Of a stretch of 50,288 nucleotides of DNA, positions 35,775 through 44,861 are shown piece by piece. Numbering within the stretch: the stretch's first letter is position 1; each line of letters begins with the position of its first letter. The DNA comes from CAZKFN01 sp964552035. Its GTDB lineage: Bacteria > Bacteroidota > Bacteroidia > Flavobacteriales_E > Vicingaceae. The DNA lies in contig CAZKFN010000007.1 of assembly GCA_964552035.1 (NCBI GenBank), positions 1 to 50,288 on the forward strand, read 5' to 3'. The notes beneath the pieces are model-generated. The model ran no database searches, had not been told where the DNA came from, and saw only the letters and a list, made by a program, of their open reading frames with translations. Made by a program: the position numbers and the translations under genes.

Positions 35775-36184
35775 AGTAATAATGCAAAAGGTTAACAAAG
35801 ATACTATTTAACCTGCTGAATTTTACATGTTATTTAAGGAAAGTTTCCTTGGTTTATTAATTTGAATCTAATTATTTAATTAAGAGTTTCTTTTAAGTTA
35901 TAGCTAGACTGCTTGTTATTAATATAATTAGGTAATGGTATTGGAAAGCGAATGAGTAGTACAAACTGTTATGCTTTCTGATTTATATCTTACCCAATCC
36001 AAATAGTCAACCTAAAATAACTTAACTATCAAAAAATGGGAAAATTAAAGGAAATAAAAGGTAATTATAGCTATATTGTCGTCAAAACTTAAATGTTTTC
36101 GCTTACTTATTTGTAAATAAAATAAAAAGAATTACTTTTGTCGCCCCAATTTTGGGTAATTATAATTATTAAAAACAATTTACA
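35775..36184. other. Non-coding divergent promoter region dnaX / rpsF
   Basis: No ORF with coding character is found. The rightward side contains the rpsF promoter (36110-36140). About 60 bases upstream of dnaX, AAGGAAA-G-TTTCCTT (35836-35850) is a perfect 7-bp inverted repeat with a one-base centre, a possible operator. I see no structured RNA that I can name. Confidence 0.6.
36110..36140 (+). promoter_or_regulatory. Promoter of the rpsF-rpsR-rplI operon
   Basis: TTTG at 36110-36113 and TACTTTTG at 36133-36140 with a 19-base spacer match the Bacteroidota consensus; the ATG is at 36185. Confidence 0.7.
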
Positions 36185-36535
36185 ATGATCAATCATTATG
36201 AGACTGTTTTCATTTTAACTCCCGTTTTGTCTGCTGAGCAGGCGAAGGAGACAGTCGAAAGTTACAAAAATGTACTCCAAGACAATGGAGCTAAAATTGT
36301 GAATGAGGAGCATTGGGGCTTAAAAAAACTGGCCTATCCCATTCAAAAAAAGTCAACTGGTTTTTATCAATTGTTTCAATATGAAGCAGAAGGTGAAGTG
36401 ATTTCAAAGCTTGATGTAATGTTTAGACGTGATGAACGCGTTATGCGTTTCTTAACGGTTAAATTAGACAAGCACGCTATTGCTTATGCTGAGAAGCGTA
36501 TTGAAAAAAGAAAATCTCAAGCGAAAGCTGATTAA
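36185..36535 (+). CDS. rpsF: 30S ribosomal protein S6
   Basis: S6 is a small-subunit ribosomal protein that binds next to S18 in the 30S platform. The 116-residue product shows MINHYETVFILTPVLSAEQA, the WGLKKLAYPIQKKSTGFYQL core and FRRDERVMRFLTVKLDKHA, all typical of S6. It is first in the rpsF-rpsR-rplI operon, with a 21-base gap to rpsR. Autoregulation by the S6:S18 pair is known in other bacteria, but I did not identify its RNA site here. Confidence 0.97.
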   Translation: MINHYETVFILTPVLSAEQAKETVESYKNVLQDNGAKIVNEEHWGLKKLAYPIQKKSTGFYQLFQYEAEGEVISKLDVMFRRDERVMRFLTVKLDKHAIAYAEKRIEKRKSQAKAD

Positions 36536-36556
36536 TGAATTATAAAACTAGAAAAA

Positions 36557-36826
36557 ATGGCTCAAAACACATCAGAAGTTAGATACCTCAATCCACCAGC
36601 GATTGATCTCAAGAAAGAAAAATACTGTAGATTTAAAAAGAACAGAATCAAGTATATTGATTATAAGGATCCTGATTTTTTACTACAGTTTGTCAATGAA
36701 CAAGGTAAAATTTTACCAAGAAGAATTACTGGTACTTCATTGAAATACCAAAGAAAAGTAGCTCAAGCGGTAAAGCGTGCTAGACATTTAGGTCTTATGC
36801 CTTATGTTACGGATTTATTAAAATAA
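36557..36826 (+). CDS. rpsR: 30S ribosomal protein S18
   Basis: S18 forms a heterodimer with S6 in the small subunit. The 89-residue product contains CRFKKNRIKYIDYKDPDFLL, FVNEQGKILPRRITGTSLKY and QRKVAQAVKRARHLGLMPYV, the S18 core with its conserved arginines. It is the middle gene of the S6-S18-L9 operon, followed by rplI after 13 bases, with a good ribosome-binding sequence (AAGGAGG) just before rplI. Confidence 0.98.
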   Translation: MAQNTSEVRYLNPPAIDLKKEKYCRFKKNRIKYIDYKDPDFLLQFVNEQGKILPRRITGTSLKYQRKVAQAVKRARHLGLMPYVTDLLK

Positions 36827-36839
36827 GGAGGAGAATAAA

Positions 36840-37289
36840 ATGGATATTATTTTAAAAGAAGATATGGAAAACCTTGGACTTAAGGATGAATTAATTACAG
36901 TTAAGTCGGGTTATGCAAGAAACTTTTTAATACCTCAAGGAAAGGCTGTAGCAGCAACTAAGTCTGTTCGTAAGGTTTGGGAAGAAAATATGCGTCAAAG
37001 GGCACATAAAGAAGCGAAGCTAATTGAGGAAGCACAAAAAACAGCAGAAGCATTAAAAACTGAAAAAATTACGGTTGGTGCTAAAGTTGGAGAGTCTGGA
37101 CAAAAAATATTTGGTTCTGTAAACAACATCCAATTAGCAGATTCTATTAATAGTAAAGGACATAGTGTAGATAGAAAGAATATTAAGATTCTTGGAGCTC
37201 AAATCAAAGAGATTGGAACTTACCAAGCTACTATTCGACTGCACAAAGATGTGGAGATTACTATTGATTTTGAAGTAGTGGCAGAATAA
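36840..37289 (+). CDS. rplI: 50S ribosomal protein L9
   Basis: L9 is the elongated large-subunit protein that binds 23S rRNA at the base of the L1 stalk. The 149-residue product has the N-terminal domain MDIILKEDMENLGLKDELIT followed by VKSGYARNFLIPQGKAVAAT. A long connecting helix (about 45-80) leads to the C-terminal domain (GESGQKIFGSVNNIQLADSI, GTYQATIRLHKDVEITIDFE). Its ATG is preceded by AAGGAGG, an unusually strong Shine-Dalgarno sequence for this phylum. It is last in the operon and is followed by a terminator. Confidence 0.98.
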   Translation: MDIILKEDMENLGLKDELITVKSGYARNFLIPQGKAVAATKSVRKVWEENMRQRAHKEAKLIEEAQKTAEALKTEKITVGAKVGESGQKIFGSVNNIQLADSINSKGHSVDRKNIKILGAQIKEIGTYQATIRLHKDVEITIDFEVVAE

Positions 37290-37312
37290 AATCTTGCAAT
37301 AATTAATAATAG

Positions 37313-37345
37313 AAAAGCCGTTTCAAAACTTGGAACGGCTTTTTT
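37313..37345 (+). terminator. Rho-independent terminator of the rpsF operon
   Basis: The stem GCCGTTTC / GGAACGGC (one G-T pair) is flanked by AAAA and TTTTTT, with a 7-base loop. It lies 24 bases past the rplI stop. The A-rich left flank also gives some activity for the convergent permease gene. Confidence 0.85.
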
Positions 37346-37396
37346 GATTTCAACCTTTTGAAATAAGGTTATGTATTTAACTAAAATTTTCGCTAC

Positions 37397-38641
37397 TTAT
37401 TCATAGCGTAAGGATTCAATAGGGTCGAGTTTTGCAGCTTTTTGAGCAGGATAAATTCCAGAAATTAAGCCGACTACTGTGCATAATGCAAAACCCATCA
37501 TAATCCAGTTCCAAGGAATTATAAAGCCCCCAGCCATCATTTGTCCAACGAGATTTCCTATCAATATTCCCAAAACTATTCCTAAAGCACCACCCAATTG
37601 GCAAATTGCTATGGCTTCAATAATGAATTGATTTCTTATAGTTTTTGACCCTGCCCCTACGGCTTTTCTTAAGCCAATTTCTTTGGTTCTTTCTGTAACA
37701 GAAACTAACATAATGTTCATGAGCCCAATAGCAGCGCCTAGAAGGGTAATTAGGCCAATGATTGTTGCAGAAGCAGTAACAGTGCTAATGCTTTGAAAAA
37801 AGCTTTCGGAAATGCTATCGCTTCTTCTAATTTCAAAGCTTTCCTCTTTCCCAACTTTATCTTTTCGAATCACCCGAAATAGTCCCGTAGCCTCGGCAAC
37901 CGCAACATCCAACTGACGATTATCCATTGCTTTCACACTGATGACATAGTTGGCGCTTTGCATAGAGCTAAAGTATTTCCTGCTGCTGCTTAGCGGAATA
38001 ATAACAATATTATCGCTGCTAAATCCAAAGGTGCTTCCCCTGCCTTCTAAAATTCCGATAACGTGAAATCTGTTGTTGCCAATTACAATGCTCTTTTCTA
38101 ATGGGTTCTCATCGGGAAATAATTGTTTGCTAATATCAGCACCGATGATTACAGTCTTACTACCGGCTTCAATATCTTGTGGTGAAAAGTTTCTCCCTTC
38201 TTTGAGTTCATAAGCATTGGTCAGTAAATAATTCTCATCTCCTCCAAATACTGCGATATTGGGATTGGTTTCATTGGATTGATATTTTAAGGTTGCCATT
38301 CCTGTAGCACGTGTAGAAATGGAAACAATGGCTGGGAAATAAAATCGATTTTTAAAATCCATGGCCTCTTGGTAGTTGATTTTTGGAAAAGATTTTGCTC
38401 TTCTACCCCCTCTGCTTACATGAATAAAACTTCCTTGGTTTTGAAGGGTAAAAGTATTAGCTCCCATTCTCGAATAACTATCGCTGATAGAGCTTTTCAT
38501 GGCATCAATAGATGTGAGTATTCCAACGAGGGCAGTAATTCCTATTGCAATGATAAGAATGGTTAAGCTCGTTCTTAACATTTGGCTTTTAATAGATCTA
38601 AAAGCCTCTCTTATATTTTCTAGTAGAAGCGTAAACACCAT
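37397..38641 (-). CDS. ABC transporter permease, MacB/FtsX type
   Basis: The 414-residue product has an N-terminal membrane helix (MLRTSLTILIIAIGITALVG), a long periplasmic MacB-type domain (about 45-280; VAVFGGDENYLLTNAYELKE-like stretch and SKTVIIGADISKQLFPDENP) and three C-terminal helices of the FtsX domain. The latter include TVTASATIIGLITLLGAAIG, then MLVSVTERTKEIGLRKAVGA, and end in SGIYPAQKAAKLDPIESLRYE, the family signature. Such permeases drive tripartite export or lipoprotein-type transport with a separate ATPase. No ATPase gene is adjacent. It is a single minus-strand gene between the rpsF operon and aconitase. The substrate is unknown. Confidence 0.9.
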   Translation of the reverse strand: MVFTLLLENIREAFRSIKSQMLRTSLTILIIAIGITALVGILTSIDAMKSSISDSYSRMGANTFTLQNQGSFIHVSRGGRRAKSFPKINYQEAMDFKNRFYFPAIVSISTRATGMATLKYQSNETNPNIAVFGGDENYLLTNAYELKEGRNFSPQDIEAGSKTVIIGADISKQLFPDENPLEKSIVIGNNRFHVIGILEGRGSTFGFSSDNIVIIPLSSSRKYFSSMQSANYVISVKAMDNRQLDVAVAEATGLFRVIRKDKVGKEESFEIRRSDSISESFFQSISTVTASATIIGLITLLGAAIGLMNIMLVSVTERTKEIGLRKAVGAGSKTIRNQFIIEAIAICQLGGALGIVLGILIGNLVGQMMAGGFIIPWNWIMMGFALCTVVGLISGIYPAQKAAKLDPIESLRYE

Positions 38642-38777
38642 ACAAGATTACGAAGGAAAGACTGAAATGAAAGCTAAAAAAGGATAAACGGTTATTAAAT
38701 GTTATAACCACATGCATTTTTTCATAGAAGTGTTTGGGTCAATTCATTGAAGAGAAAGAAATTTAATTGTAAATGCT

Positions 38778-38785
38778 TAATTTTG
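38778..38785 (+). promoter_or_regulatory. -7 element of aconitase gene
   Basis: TAATTTTG fits TAnnTTTG and lies 55 bases before the ATG at 38841. No TTTG at the usual -33 spacing is seen. Confidence 0.45.
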
Positions 38786-38840
38786 CAATCCAATAAACAT
38801 AAAATAATTTACTACTAACACATAAGAAATAGAAAGGCAT

Positions 38841-41099
38841 ATGGCATTTGATATTGATATGATTAAAGAGGTTTATTCAGGAATGGATAAACGAATAGAG
38901 GCTGCGCGTAAGGTTCTAAATCGACCTTTAACTTTAACCGAGAAAATACTTTACTCTCATTTAGATGAAGGTGAGGCAACAAAGGAGTTGGAAAGAATGA
39001 AAGCCTATGTAGATTTTAAACCGGATAGAGTAGCCATGCAAGATGCTACAGCACAAATGGCTTTACTTCAGTTTATGCAAGCGGGCAAGAAGAAGGTTGC
39101 TGTTCCTTCTACGGTACATTGTGATCACTTAATTCAAGCGAAAATTGGAGCTGAGAAAGACTTGGAAGTTGCAGTTGAGACCAACAAAGAAGTATATGAT
39201 TTTTTAAGCTCTGTTTCAAATAAGTATGGGATAGGGTTTTGGAAGCCAGGTGCTGGAATTATTCACCAAGTGGTTTTAGAAAATTATGCTTTCCCTGGTG
39301 GAATGATGATAGGTACTGATTCCCATACCGTTAATGCGGGAGGATTAGGAATGATTGCTATTGGTGTAGGTGGTGCAGATGCAGTTGATGTTATGGCAGG
39401 TATGCCTTGGGAGCTGAGAATGCCGAAGTTAATAGGAGTTAAATTAACAGGACGTTTAAGTGGTTGGACTGCTTCTAAAGATATCATTTTAAAAGTAGCA
39501 GGTATTTTAACAGTGAAAGGTGGAACAGGAGCTATTTTAGAATATTTTGGTGAGGGTGCAGAAAGTCTTTCATGTACAGGAAAAGGGACAATCAGCAATA
39601 TGGGCGCGGAGATTGGTGCTACAACTTCTATTTTTGGATACGACCAAAAAATGAGAGAGTACTTAGAAAGTACAGATAGAAAAGAGGTAGCTGAATTAGC
39701 AGATGCAGTTAGAGAACATTTAGTAGGTGATGCTGAGGTATATGCTCATCCGGAAAAGTATTTTGATGAGGTTATAGAAATTAACTTATCCGAATTAGAG
39801 CCCTATATTAATGGCCCATTTACTCCTGATTTAGCTACTCCTATTTCTGAGTTTGCCAAAGCAGTAAAAGAAAATAATTGGCCACAAAAACTTGAGGTAG
39901 GATTAATAGGTTCTTGCACAAACTCTTCTTACGAAGACATTACTAGAGCTGCTTCTATTGCTCAACAAGCCATAGATAAAGATTTGAAAGTTAAGGCCGA
40001 ATTTACTGTTACCCCTGGTTCTGAAATGGTAAGATATACTGTTGATAGAGATGGTTATCTAGACACTTTTAAAGAAATTGGTGGAGTAGTTTTAGCTAAT
40101 GCTTGCGGTCCATGCATTGGGCAGTGGGCACGTCATGGAGCAGACAAGCAAGAAAAAAACTCTATTATTACTTCCTTCAATAGAAACTTTGCTAAAAGAA
40201 ATGATGGAAATCCAAATACTCATGGATTCGTAGCTTCGCCAGAGTTAGTGACAGCCATGGCTATTGCTGGTGATTTAACTTTCAACCCTTTGATAGATAC
40301 TTTAGAAAATGAAAAAGGGGAGCAGGTTAAATTAGAAGAACCACAAGGAATAGAAATGCCTATAAAAGGTTATGAGGTTGAGGACAATGGCTTCCAAGCT
40401 CCAGCAGAAGATGGAAGCACTATAGATATTAAAGTATCTCCTGAAAGTGATCGTCTACAATTGTTAGAACCTTTCGCAGCTTGGGATGGTAAAAATAAAA
40501 AAGGGATTAAGTTGCTTATTAAAGCTAAGGGAAAGTGCACCACCGACCATATTTCAATGGCTGGTCCTTGGTTGAAGTATAGAGGACATTTAGATAATAT
40601 TTCCAACAACATGTTGATTGGTGCGATTAACTACTATAATGATAAGGCCAATCACATCAAGAATCAACTGGACGGTACTTATGGCGCGGTTCCTGATGTA
40701 CAAAGAGCCTATAAAGCAGCCGGTATTTCGACGATTATTGTTGGTGATGAGAATTACGGGGAAGGCTCTTCAAGAGAGCATGCAGCAATGGAGCCAAGAC
40801 ATTTAGGTGTTTTTGCTGTTTTGGTACGTTCTTTTGCTAGAATTCATGAAACAAATCTTAAAAAGCAGGGAATGCTTGGGGTAACCTTTGATAATCCTGC
40901 GGATTATGATAAAATTCAAGAAGACGATACTTTTAATTTTATTGATTTAGAGGAATTTGCACCGAATAAGCAATTAACGGTTAGAATAAACCACTCGGAT
41001 GGCAGCTCTGATGAAATTAAGGTAAATCATACCTATAATGCGAGTCAAATTGAGTGGTTTAAGGCAGGTTCTGCTTTAAATATGATACGCAATCAATAA
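38841..41099 (+). CDS. Aconitate hydratase
   Basis: Aconitase isomerises citrate to isocitrate in the TCA cycle with a [4Fe-4S] cluster. The 752-residue product has STVHCDHLIQAKIGAEKDLE near the start, GMMIGTDSHTVNAGGLGMIA, the first cluster cysteine in GLIGSCTNSSYEDITRA, the other two in LANACGPCIGQWARHG, and the swivel-domain GDENYGEGSSREHAAMEPRH. The sequence resembles the mitochondrial-type aconitase found across Bacteroidota rather than the larger AcnB; it may be named acnA or can depending on scheme, so I leave the symbol empty. It stands alone, with the leaderless-looking AAAGG near the ATG, and is followed by a hairpin. Confidence 0.96.
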   Translation: MAFDIDMIKEVYSGMDKRIEAARKVLNRPLTLTEKILYSHLDEGEATKELERMKAYVDFKPDRVAMQDATAQMALLQFMQAGKKKVAVPSTVHCDHLIQAKIGAEKDLEVAVETNKEVYDFLSSVSNKYGIGFWKPGAGIIHQVVLENYAFPGGMMIGTDSHTVNAGGLGMIAIGVGGADAVDVMAGMPWELRMPKLIGVKLTGRLSGWTASKDIILKVAGILTVKGGTGAILEYFGEGAESLSCTGKGTISNMGAEIGATTSIFGYDQKMREYLESTDRKEVAELADAVREHLVGDAEVYAHPEKYFDEVIEINLSELEPYINGPFTPDLATPISEFAKAVKENNWPQKLEVGLIGSCTNSSYEDITRAASIAQQAIDKDLKVKAEFTVTPGSEMVRYTVDRDGYLDTFKEIGGVVLANACGPCIGQWARHGADKQEKNSIITSFNRNFAKRNDGNPNTHGFVASPELVTAMAIAGDLTFNPLIDTLENEKGEQVKLEEPQGIEMPIKGYEVEDNGFQAPAEDGSTIDIKVSPESDRLQLLEPFAAWDGKNKKGIKLLIKAKGKCTTDHISMAGPWLKYRGHLDNISNNMLIGAINYYNDKANHIKNQLDGTYGAVPDVQRAYKAAGISTIIVGDENYGEGSSREHAAMEPRHLGVFAVLVRSFARIHETNLKKQGMLGVTFDNPADYDKIQEDDTFNFIDLEEFAPNKQLTVRINHSDGSSDEIKVNHTYNASQIEWFKAGSALNMIRNQ

Positions 41100-41120
41100 G
41101 ATTTAGGTTTAAGTGTTGAA

Positions 41121-41149
41121 AGCTAGCTGATTGAGATAATCGGCTAGCT
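41121..41149 (+). terminator. Hairpin downstream of aconitase
   Basis: A 10-bp stem (AGCTAGCTGA / TCGGCTAGCT, one G-T pair) with a 9-base loop lies 21 bases after the aconitase stop. It lacks a U-tract, so it may be a 3'-end stabiliser or weak terminator. Confidence 0.45.
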
Positions 41150-41232
41150 AAATTAGCTTCGAGTATTTCGAGAATTGCAGAATTATTTTTAACTTCGGAA
41201 CAATCTTTGTACTCATACTATAAAAAATTAAT

Positions 41233-42432
41233 ATGAAAACACAAATAACCTTGTTATTATTATTCCTTGCCTTTGTTGCTTTTGCGCAAGAGGATTCCTA
41301 TAATCTTGTTCCAAATCCTAGTTTTGAAAAAATTGATAAAAAAGTAAAAGGCCCGGGTGAAATTGAAAGAGCACAACCTTGGGTATCTGTAACTGGTACA
41401 ATGGTTGATTTGTACCATAATAAGGCTAAGGATAGAAGTTTTGGAGTACCTGATAATGCTTATGGAAAAGAGGATGCTAAAACGGGAGATGCTTATGCTG
41501 GTGTTAATTTTTTTGGTTTTAGAGGAAGGGTTCCACGCTCTTATCTTGGAACGCCCTTAAAAGAACCCTTAGAAGCAGGGAAAGAGTATTGTTTAAAATT
41601 TCATGTTAGTTTATCTGATATGTCCATGTATGCAGTCAATAACATTGGAATGCATTTGTCTACTGAAATGGAAGTGCAGTCGGCAGATCCAATTTTAAAT
41701 TTTAACCCACAATTGGTGCCTTTACCTAATAAAGTATATGACCAACAATTTCTATGGCAAGAGATATGTGACCAATATACTGCTCGAGGTGGAGAGCAAT
41801 TTTTAATTATTGGGAACTTTAGATCTGATGATGAAACACAACAAGAAAGAATGCGTTTGTCTAGGGAGTTTTCTGGACAACAACAACGAGATGCTTATTA
41901 TTTTATAGATGATGTCTCTGTTATTCCCATGGATAAAGTAAAGAAAGGAGATTGTAATTGTAATCTACTTGCAGGTGGAAGGGCTACGGTGCAAGAGAAG
42001 TCATTTAGTACAGAAGCCAGTAAAAGGAGCTCTGCAAAACAGGTGTATTTTATCAATTCTGATGGTTCAAGGGCTTCTGAAACTACAAAAAAAGAAACCG
42101 TCGCTGAAGCAGAAAATTGGACATTAGAAGACGAATTCATCTTTTTTTCAACAAATAAAGATGTCCCAAATGCCTCGGAGGAAAAGAAATTGGCTAAAAT
42201 AGTAGAATACTTAAATGAAAATCCTTCAGTAAAAATTGAGGCTGTAGGACGTTCTGATAAATCAGAAACTACATCTAGTATAGCAAGGAAAAGAGCATTT
42301 AGAATACAGAAAATGTTGATTGATCTAGGTATAGATTCCTCTAGAATATCTTATACCATTAATGAAAGCGATCAAGATGTAAATAAAGTCGATGCTTCTT
42401 TAAACCAGCATGTTTATTTTAAAATAAAATAA
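41233..42432 (+). CDS. OmpA-family outer-membrane protein
   Basis: The 399-residue product has a signal peptide (KTQITLLLLFLAFVAFAQ). Residues about 20-235 form an N-terminal jelly-roll-like domain: NLVPNPSFEKIDKKVKGPGE, GDAYAGVNFFGFRGRVPRSY, YFIDDVSVIPMD, a pattern common in Bacteroidota carbohydrate-binding-like modules. Residues about 295-399 are an OmpA-type peptidoglycan-binding domain (FFSTNKDVPNASEEKKLAKI, LNENPSVKIEAVGRSDKSET, RKRAFRIQKMLIDLGIDSSR). The usual DxxGxxxxN-like positions are partly altered: a GRSDKSETT motif stands in place of GHTDNxGxxxxN, so peptidoglycan binding is probable but not certain. Next is the CAP-domain gene, 73 bases downstream. Confidence 0.85.
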   Translation: MKTQITLLLLFLAFVAFAQEDSYNLVPNPSFEKIDKKVKGPGEIERAQPWVSVTGTMVDLYHNKAKDRSFGVPDNAYGKEDAKTGDAYAGVNFFGFRGRVPRSYLGTPLKEPLEAGKEYCLKFHVSLSDMSMYAVNNIGMHLSTEMEVQSADPILNFNPQLVPLPNKVYDQQFLWQEICDQYTARGGEQFLIIGNFRSDDETQQERMRLSREFSGQQQRDAYYFIDDVSVIPMDKVKKGDCNCNLLAGGRATVQEKSFSTEASKRSSAKQVYFINSDGSRASETTKKETVAEAENWTLEDEFIFFSTNKDVPNASEEKKLAKIVEYLNENPSVKIEAVGRSDKSETTSSIARKRAFRIQKMLIDLGIDSSRISYTINESDQDVNKVDASLNQHVYFKIK

Positions 42433-42455
42433 AAACTCCCTCTAGAATAATTTAA

Positions 42456-42485
42456 AAAAAGCTTAAATAGTAAGTAAAGCTTTTT
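42456..42485 (+). terminator. Weak hairpin between OmpA-family and CAP genes
   Basis: AAAAAGCTT (42456-42464) and AAGCTTTTT (42477-42485) are inverted with a 12-base loop. They end in T residues, so this is terminator-like but of low GC content. Confidence 0.4.
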
Positions 42486-42505
42486 GTGTTTTATATTGAA
42501 CGGAT

Positions 42506-44809
42506 ATGAGGATTATTTTTTTATTTATTTCTATTGTATTTCTCTCTTCAGCAGCAGCTCAAGAGAATTTATCTATCGAACTTATAAATGAACAAATAGA
42601 AAAATTAATTAATCAGTATAGAGAGGAGCATCATTTGCCTTCTCTTTATAGGAGTAATGAACTGGATGAAACTGCTGCTGATCAAGCTAAATATTTGCAG
42701 GGAAAAACAAGAATTGAACATACACAAGACAATAGGAGAAAGCAGACTGTGGTAGATAGGTCTATCTATTATGGAGGGCTTTATTCTGAAGTAAAAGAAA
42801 ATATTTCAATTTTTGGAATCCGTAGCAGACAAAAAATATATCCTTCGGAGGATAGAGTCGAAATTAGAAATGAAGTACAAGTCGCAGCCGCAGCTATGCA
42901 CCAATGGCTACATCAAGAGGAATATAAAAAAAATATTTTAGGGAAACATTATTTTTATTTTGGTTCTGAAGTAATTCAATCGGGAAATAATTTAAATATT
43001 GTAGTTGTTTTTGCAGGAGAACCTTATGAATTGCCTGGCAACAGTAAAGGAAGAATACCAAAACAAAACATTAACAACCCCAATAAAGATAATTGTGCAG
43101 AAGTATGGGAAAAGTTTAATTCTATTCCTCAACTTTTTTCTGATGCATTTGTAGTTGAAGGCAATGAGGTTTATTTTAGGTTTCATAGTTTACCTATCGC
43201 AGAGAGTATTTTTTCTAATGGTGCAGATGGAATTGCTGTTGACGTTATTTATGATGAACAATTTTCTTGTAATGAAGGAAATAGGCTTTATCCTGGTGAA
43301 ATAAATGATGGTTTTTTAATGCCTACCGTTAAAAGAAATAAAATCCTAACTTCTAATGAAGCGGAGGAAGAAGGTAGAGTAAATACCAAATTGGGAAGCT
43401 TACCAAGCTTTTATAATCCAGAGAATTGTGAAATAAATGCCGTTATCATTAAAAATGGAACCAAATGTTTTACCGTACCTTATAATAAATATGAGGTATT
43501 AGATTTAAAAGCTTTAGATATTCCTTATCAGCTAATTGGGAAAAGGATAGAAGAATCTTCAAAGTGGAAAGATACGTTGAAATTATCTTTTTCTATGAAA
43601 AATGATATGGATGAAATTTTAAATGAATTTAGAAGAGTAACAAATGCATTAAATTATCAACTTGATGAAATTAGAATAAAAAGAAAGGCTTCACCTATTG
43701 TCGACTTATCAATGGATAAAAAGGCAGAGGCAATTATGCAAATATTAGAAAGTGAGTATCCAGAACTTTGGTATGTTGGAGTTATCGACGAAGTTGCTTG
43801 GGAAGAATATTTTGAATTCCAAAAAAACTCTGTTTATGAAATAGAAACTAAGGATAAAGATACGCTTGATATTAAAAACTACCTGAAAGAAACTGTAGAA
43901 GAAGACTCCCTTTTAGCCGACTTTTTAAACGACTTAAACGTTTTAGAATTTGAGGTGTTTGGCACGGCAGAAATTAAAAGTGGATACACAGTAGAAGAAA
44001 AAAAGGATATGTTTAATCATTTATTATCAGTTGATAAGGTAGAACAGGCATTATCTATTCAAAGGAGTTTAATAGAAGACGATGGGGCTTATCAAACAGT
44101 ATTAGATGGAACTATCGCACAACAAAATGAAAATTTGCAGCTCATTAATAATCAGATTATAGCAGCAGCCCTTCATGGAGAAAAACAATTTCAAGGTAAC
44201 CCGATTTATTTGGCATTTTTAGAGTTGTATCTTATATCTAAAGAATATCCAATTTTAAACTTTAACAGGCATCTTTCTTTAATAAAATACTGGGCTGAAT
44301 CTGGAAATACTTCAGGTATTGAAAATTGGCAAAAAAGCTTTAACCTTTTAAAAGATAAGGAAGAAATTTCATCTGAATTGTTTGCAAAGACTACTGTAAA
44401 TTATGCTTTATTAGCTGCTAATTATTACTATGACAAACAAGATTACTTAAATAGAAAGAAATCTTTTGATTTACTAATTAGAACCTTTAACAACACTAAT
44501 TTTACTGATGATGAGGTTTTAGATATTGCAAAGTATTTTGCTTTTCAAGATCAATTTGATCGAGCTATAACCTTGTTATTGCCCAAAGTAAATGCCGATG
44601 AAGTAGGTGAGGACATTTTATATTATTTTCTTCAAATTGCAATTTATCAGGAAGAGCTTGTTCCTAAATCCAAGTATTTTCAGCTCTTAGAAAAAGCAAA
44701 AGCACTTTATCCCAATACTTTTTGTAGTTTTTTTGGTAAAGAAAAAAGGGGAATTCAGGCTTTAAAGGATTATGAAATAAAAAATCTTTATTGCTCGACT
44801 TGTGAATAA
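42506..44809 (+). CDS. Secreted CAP-domain protein with C-terminal helical-repeat region
   Basis: The 767-residue product has a signal peptide (RIIFLFISIVFLSSAAAQ). Residues about 30-175 are a CAP/SCP-like domain: LINQYREEHHLPSLYRSNEL, ETAADQAKYLQGKTRIEHTQ, VQVAAAAMHQWLHQEEYKKN, HYFYFGSEVI. CAP domains occur in secreted proteins of diverse roles. The middle part (about 180-480) has no recognised domain. Residues about 490-760 are alpha-helical, with TPR-like spacing, and end in a short Cys-rich tail (YPNTFCSFFGKEKRGIQALK, then NLYCSTCE). That tail recalls Bacteroidota proteins ending in a CEN-C motif, by memory only. No sorting tail is visible. It follows the OmpA-family gene with 73 bases between them. 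Confidence 0.75.
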   Translation: MRIIFLFISIVFLSSAAAQENLSIELINEQIEKLINQYREEHHLPSLYRSNELDETAADQAKYLQGKTRIEHTQDNRRKQTVVDRSIYYGGLYSEVKENISIFGIRSRQKIYPSEDRVEIRNEVQVAAAAMHQWLHQEEYKKNILGKHYFYFGSEVIQSGNNLNIVVVFAGEPYELPGNSKGRIPKQNINNPNKDNCAEVWEKFNSIPQLFSDAFVVEGNEVYFRFHSLPIAESIFSNGADGIAVDVIYDEQFSCNEGNRLYPGEINDGFLMPTVKRNKILTSNEAEEEGRVNTKLGSLPSFYNPENCEINAVIIKNGTKCFTVPYNKYEVLDLKALDIPYQLIGKRIEESSKWKDTLKLSFSMKNDMDEILNEFRRVTNALNYQLDEIRIKRKASPIVDLSMDKKAEAIMQILESEYPELWYVGVIDEVAWEEYFEFQKNSVYEIETKDKDTLDIKNYLKETVEEDSLLADFLNDLNVLEFEVFGTAEIKSGYTVEEKKDMFNHLLSVDKVEQALSIQRSLIEDDGAYQTVLDGTIAQQNENLQLINNQIIAAALHGEKQFQGNPIYLAFLELYLISKEYPILNFNRHLSLIKYWAESGNTSGIENWQKSFNLLKDKEEISSELFAKTTVNYALLAANYYYDKQDYLNRKKSFDLLIRTFNNTNFTDDEVLDIAKYFAFQDQFDRAITLLLPKVNADEVGEDILYYFLQIAIYQEELVPKSKYFQLLEKAKALYPNTFCSFFGKEKRGIQALKDYEIKNLYCSTCE

Positions 44810-44861
44810 ACTCTAGCTTTTATCCTCTTCATCTTGGACAAAGGGACTTATATTTGTCAGA

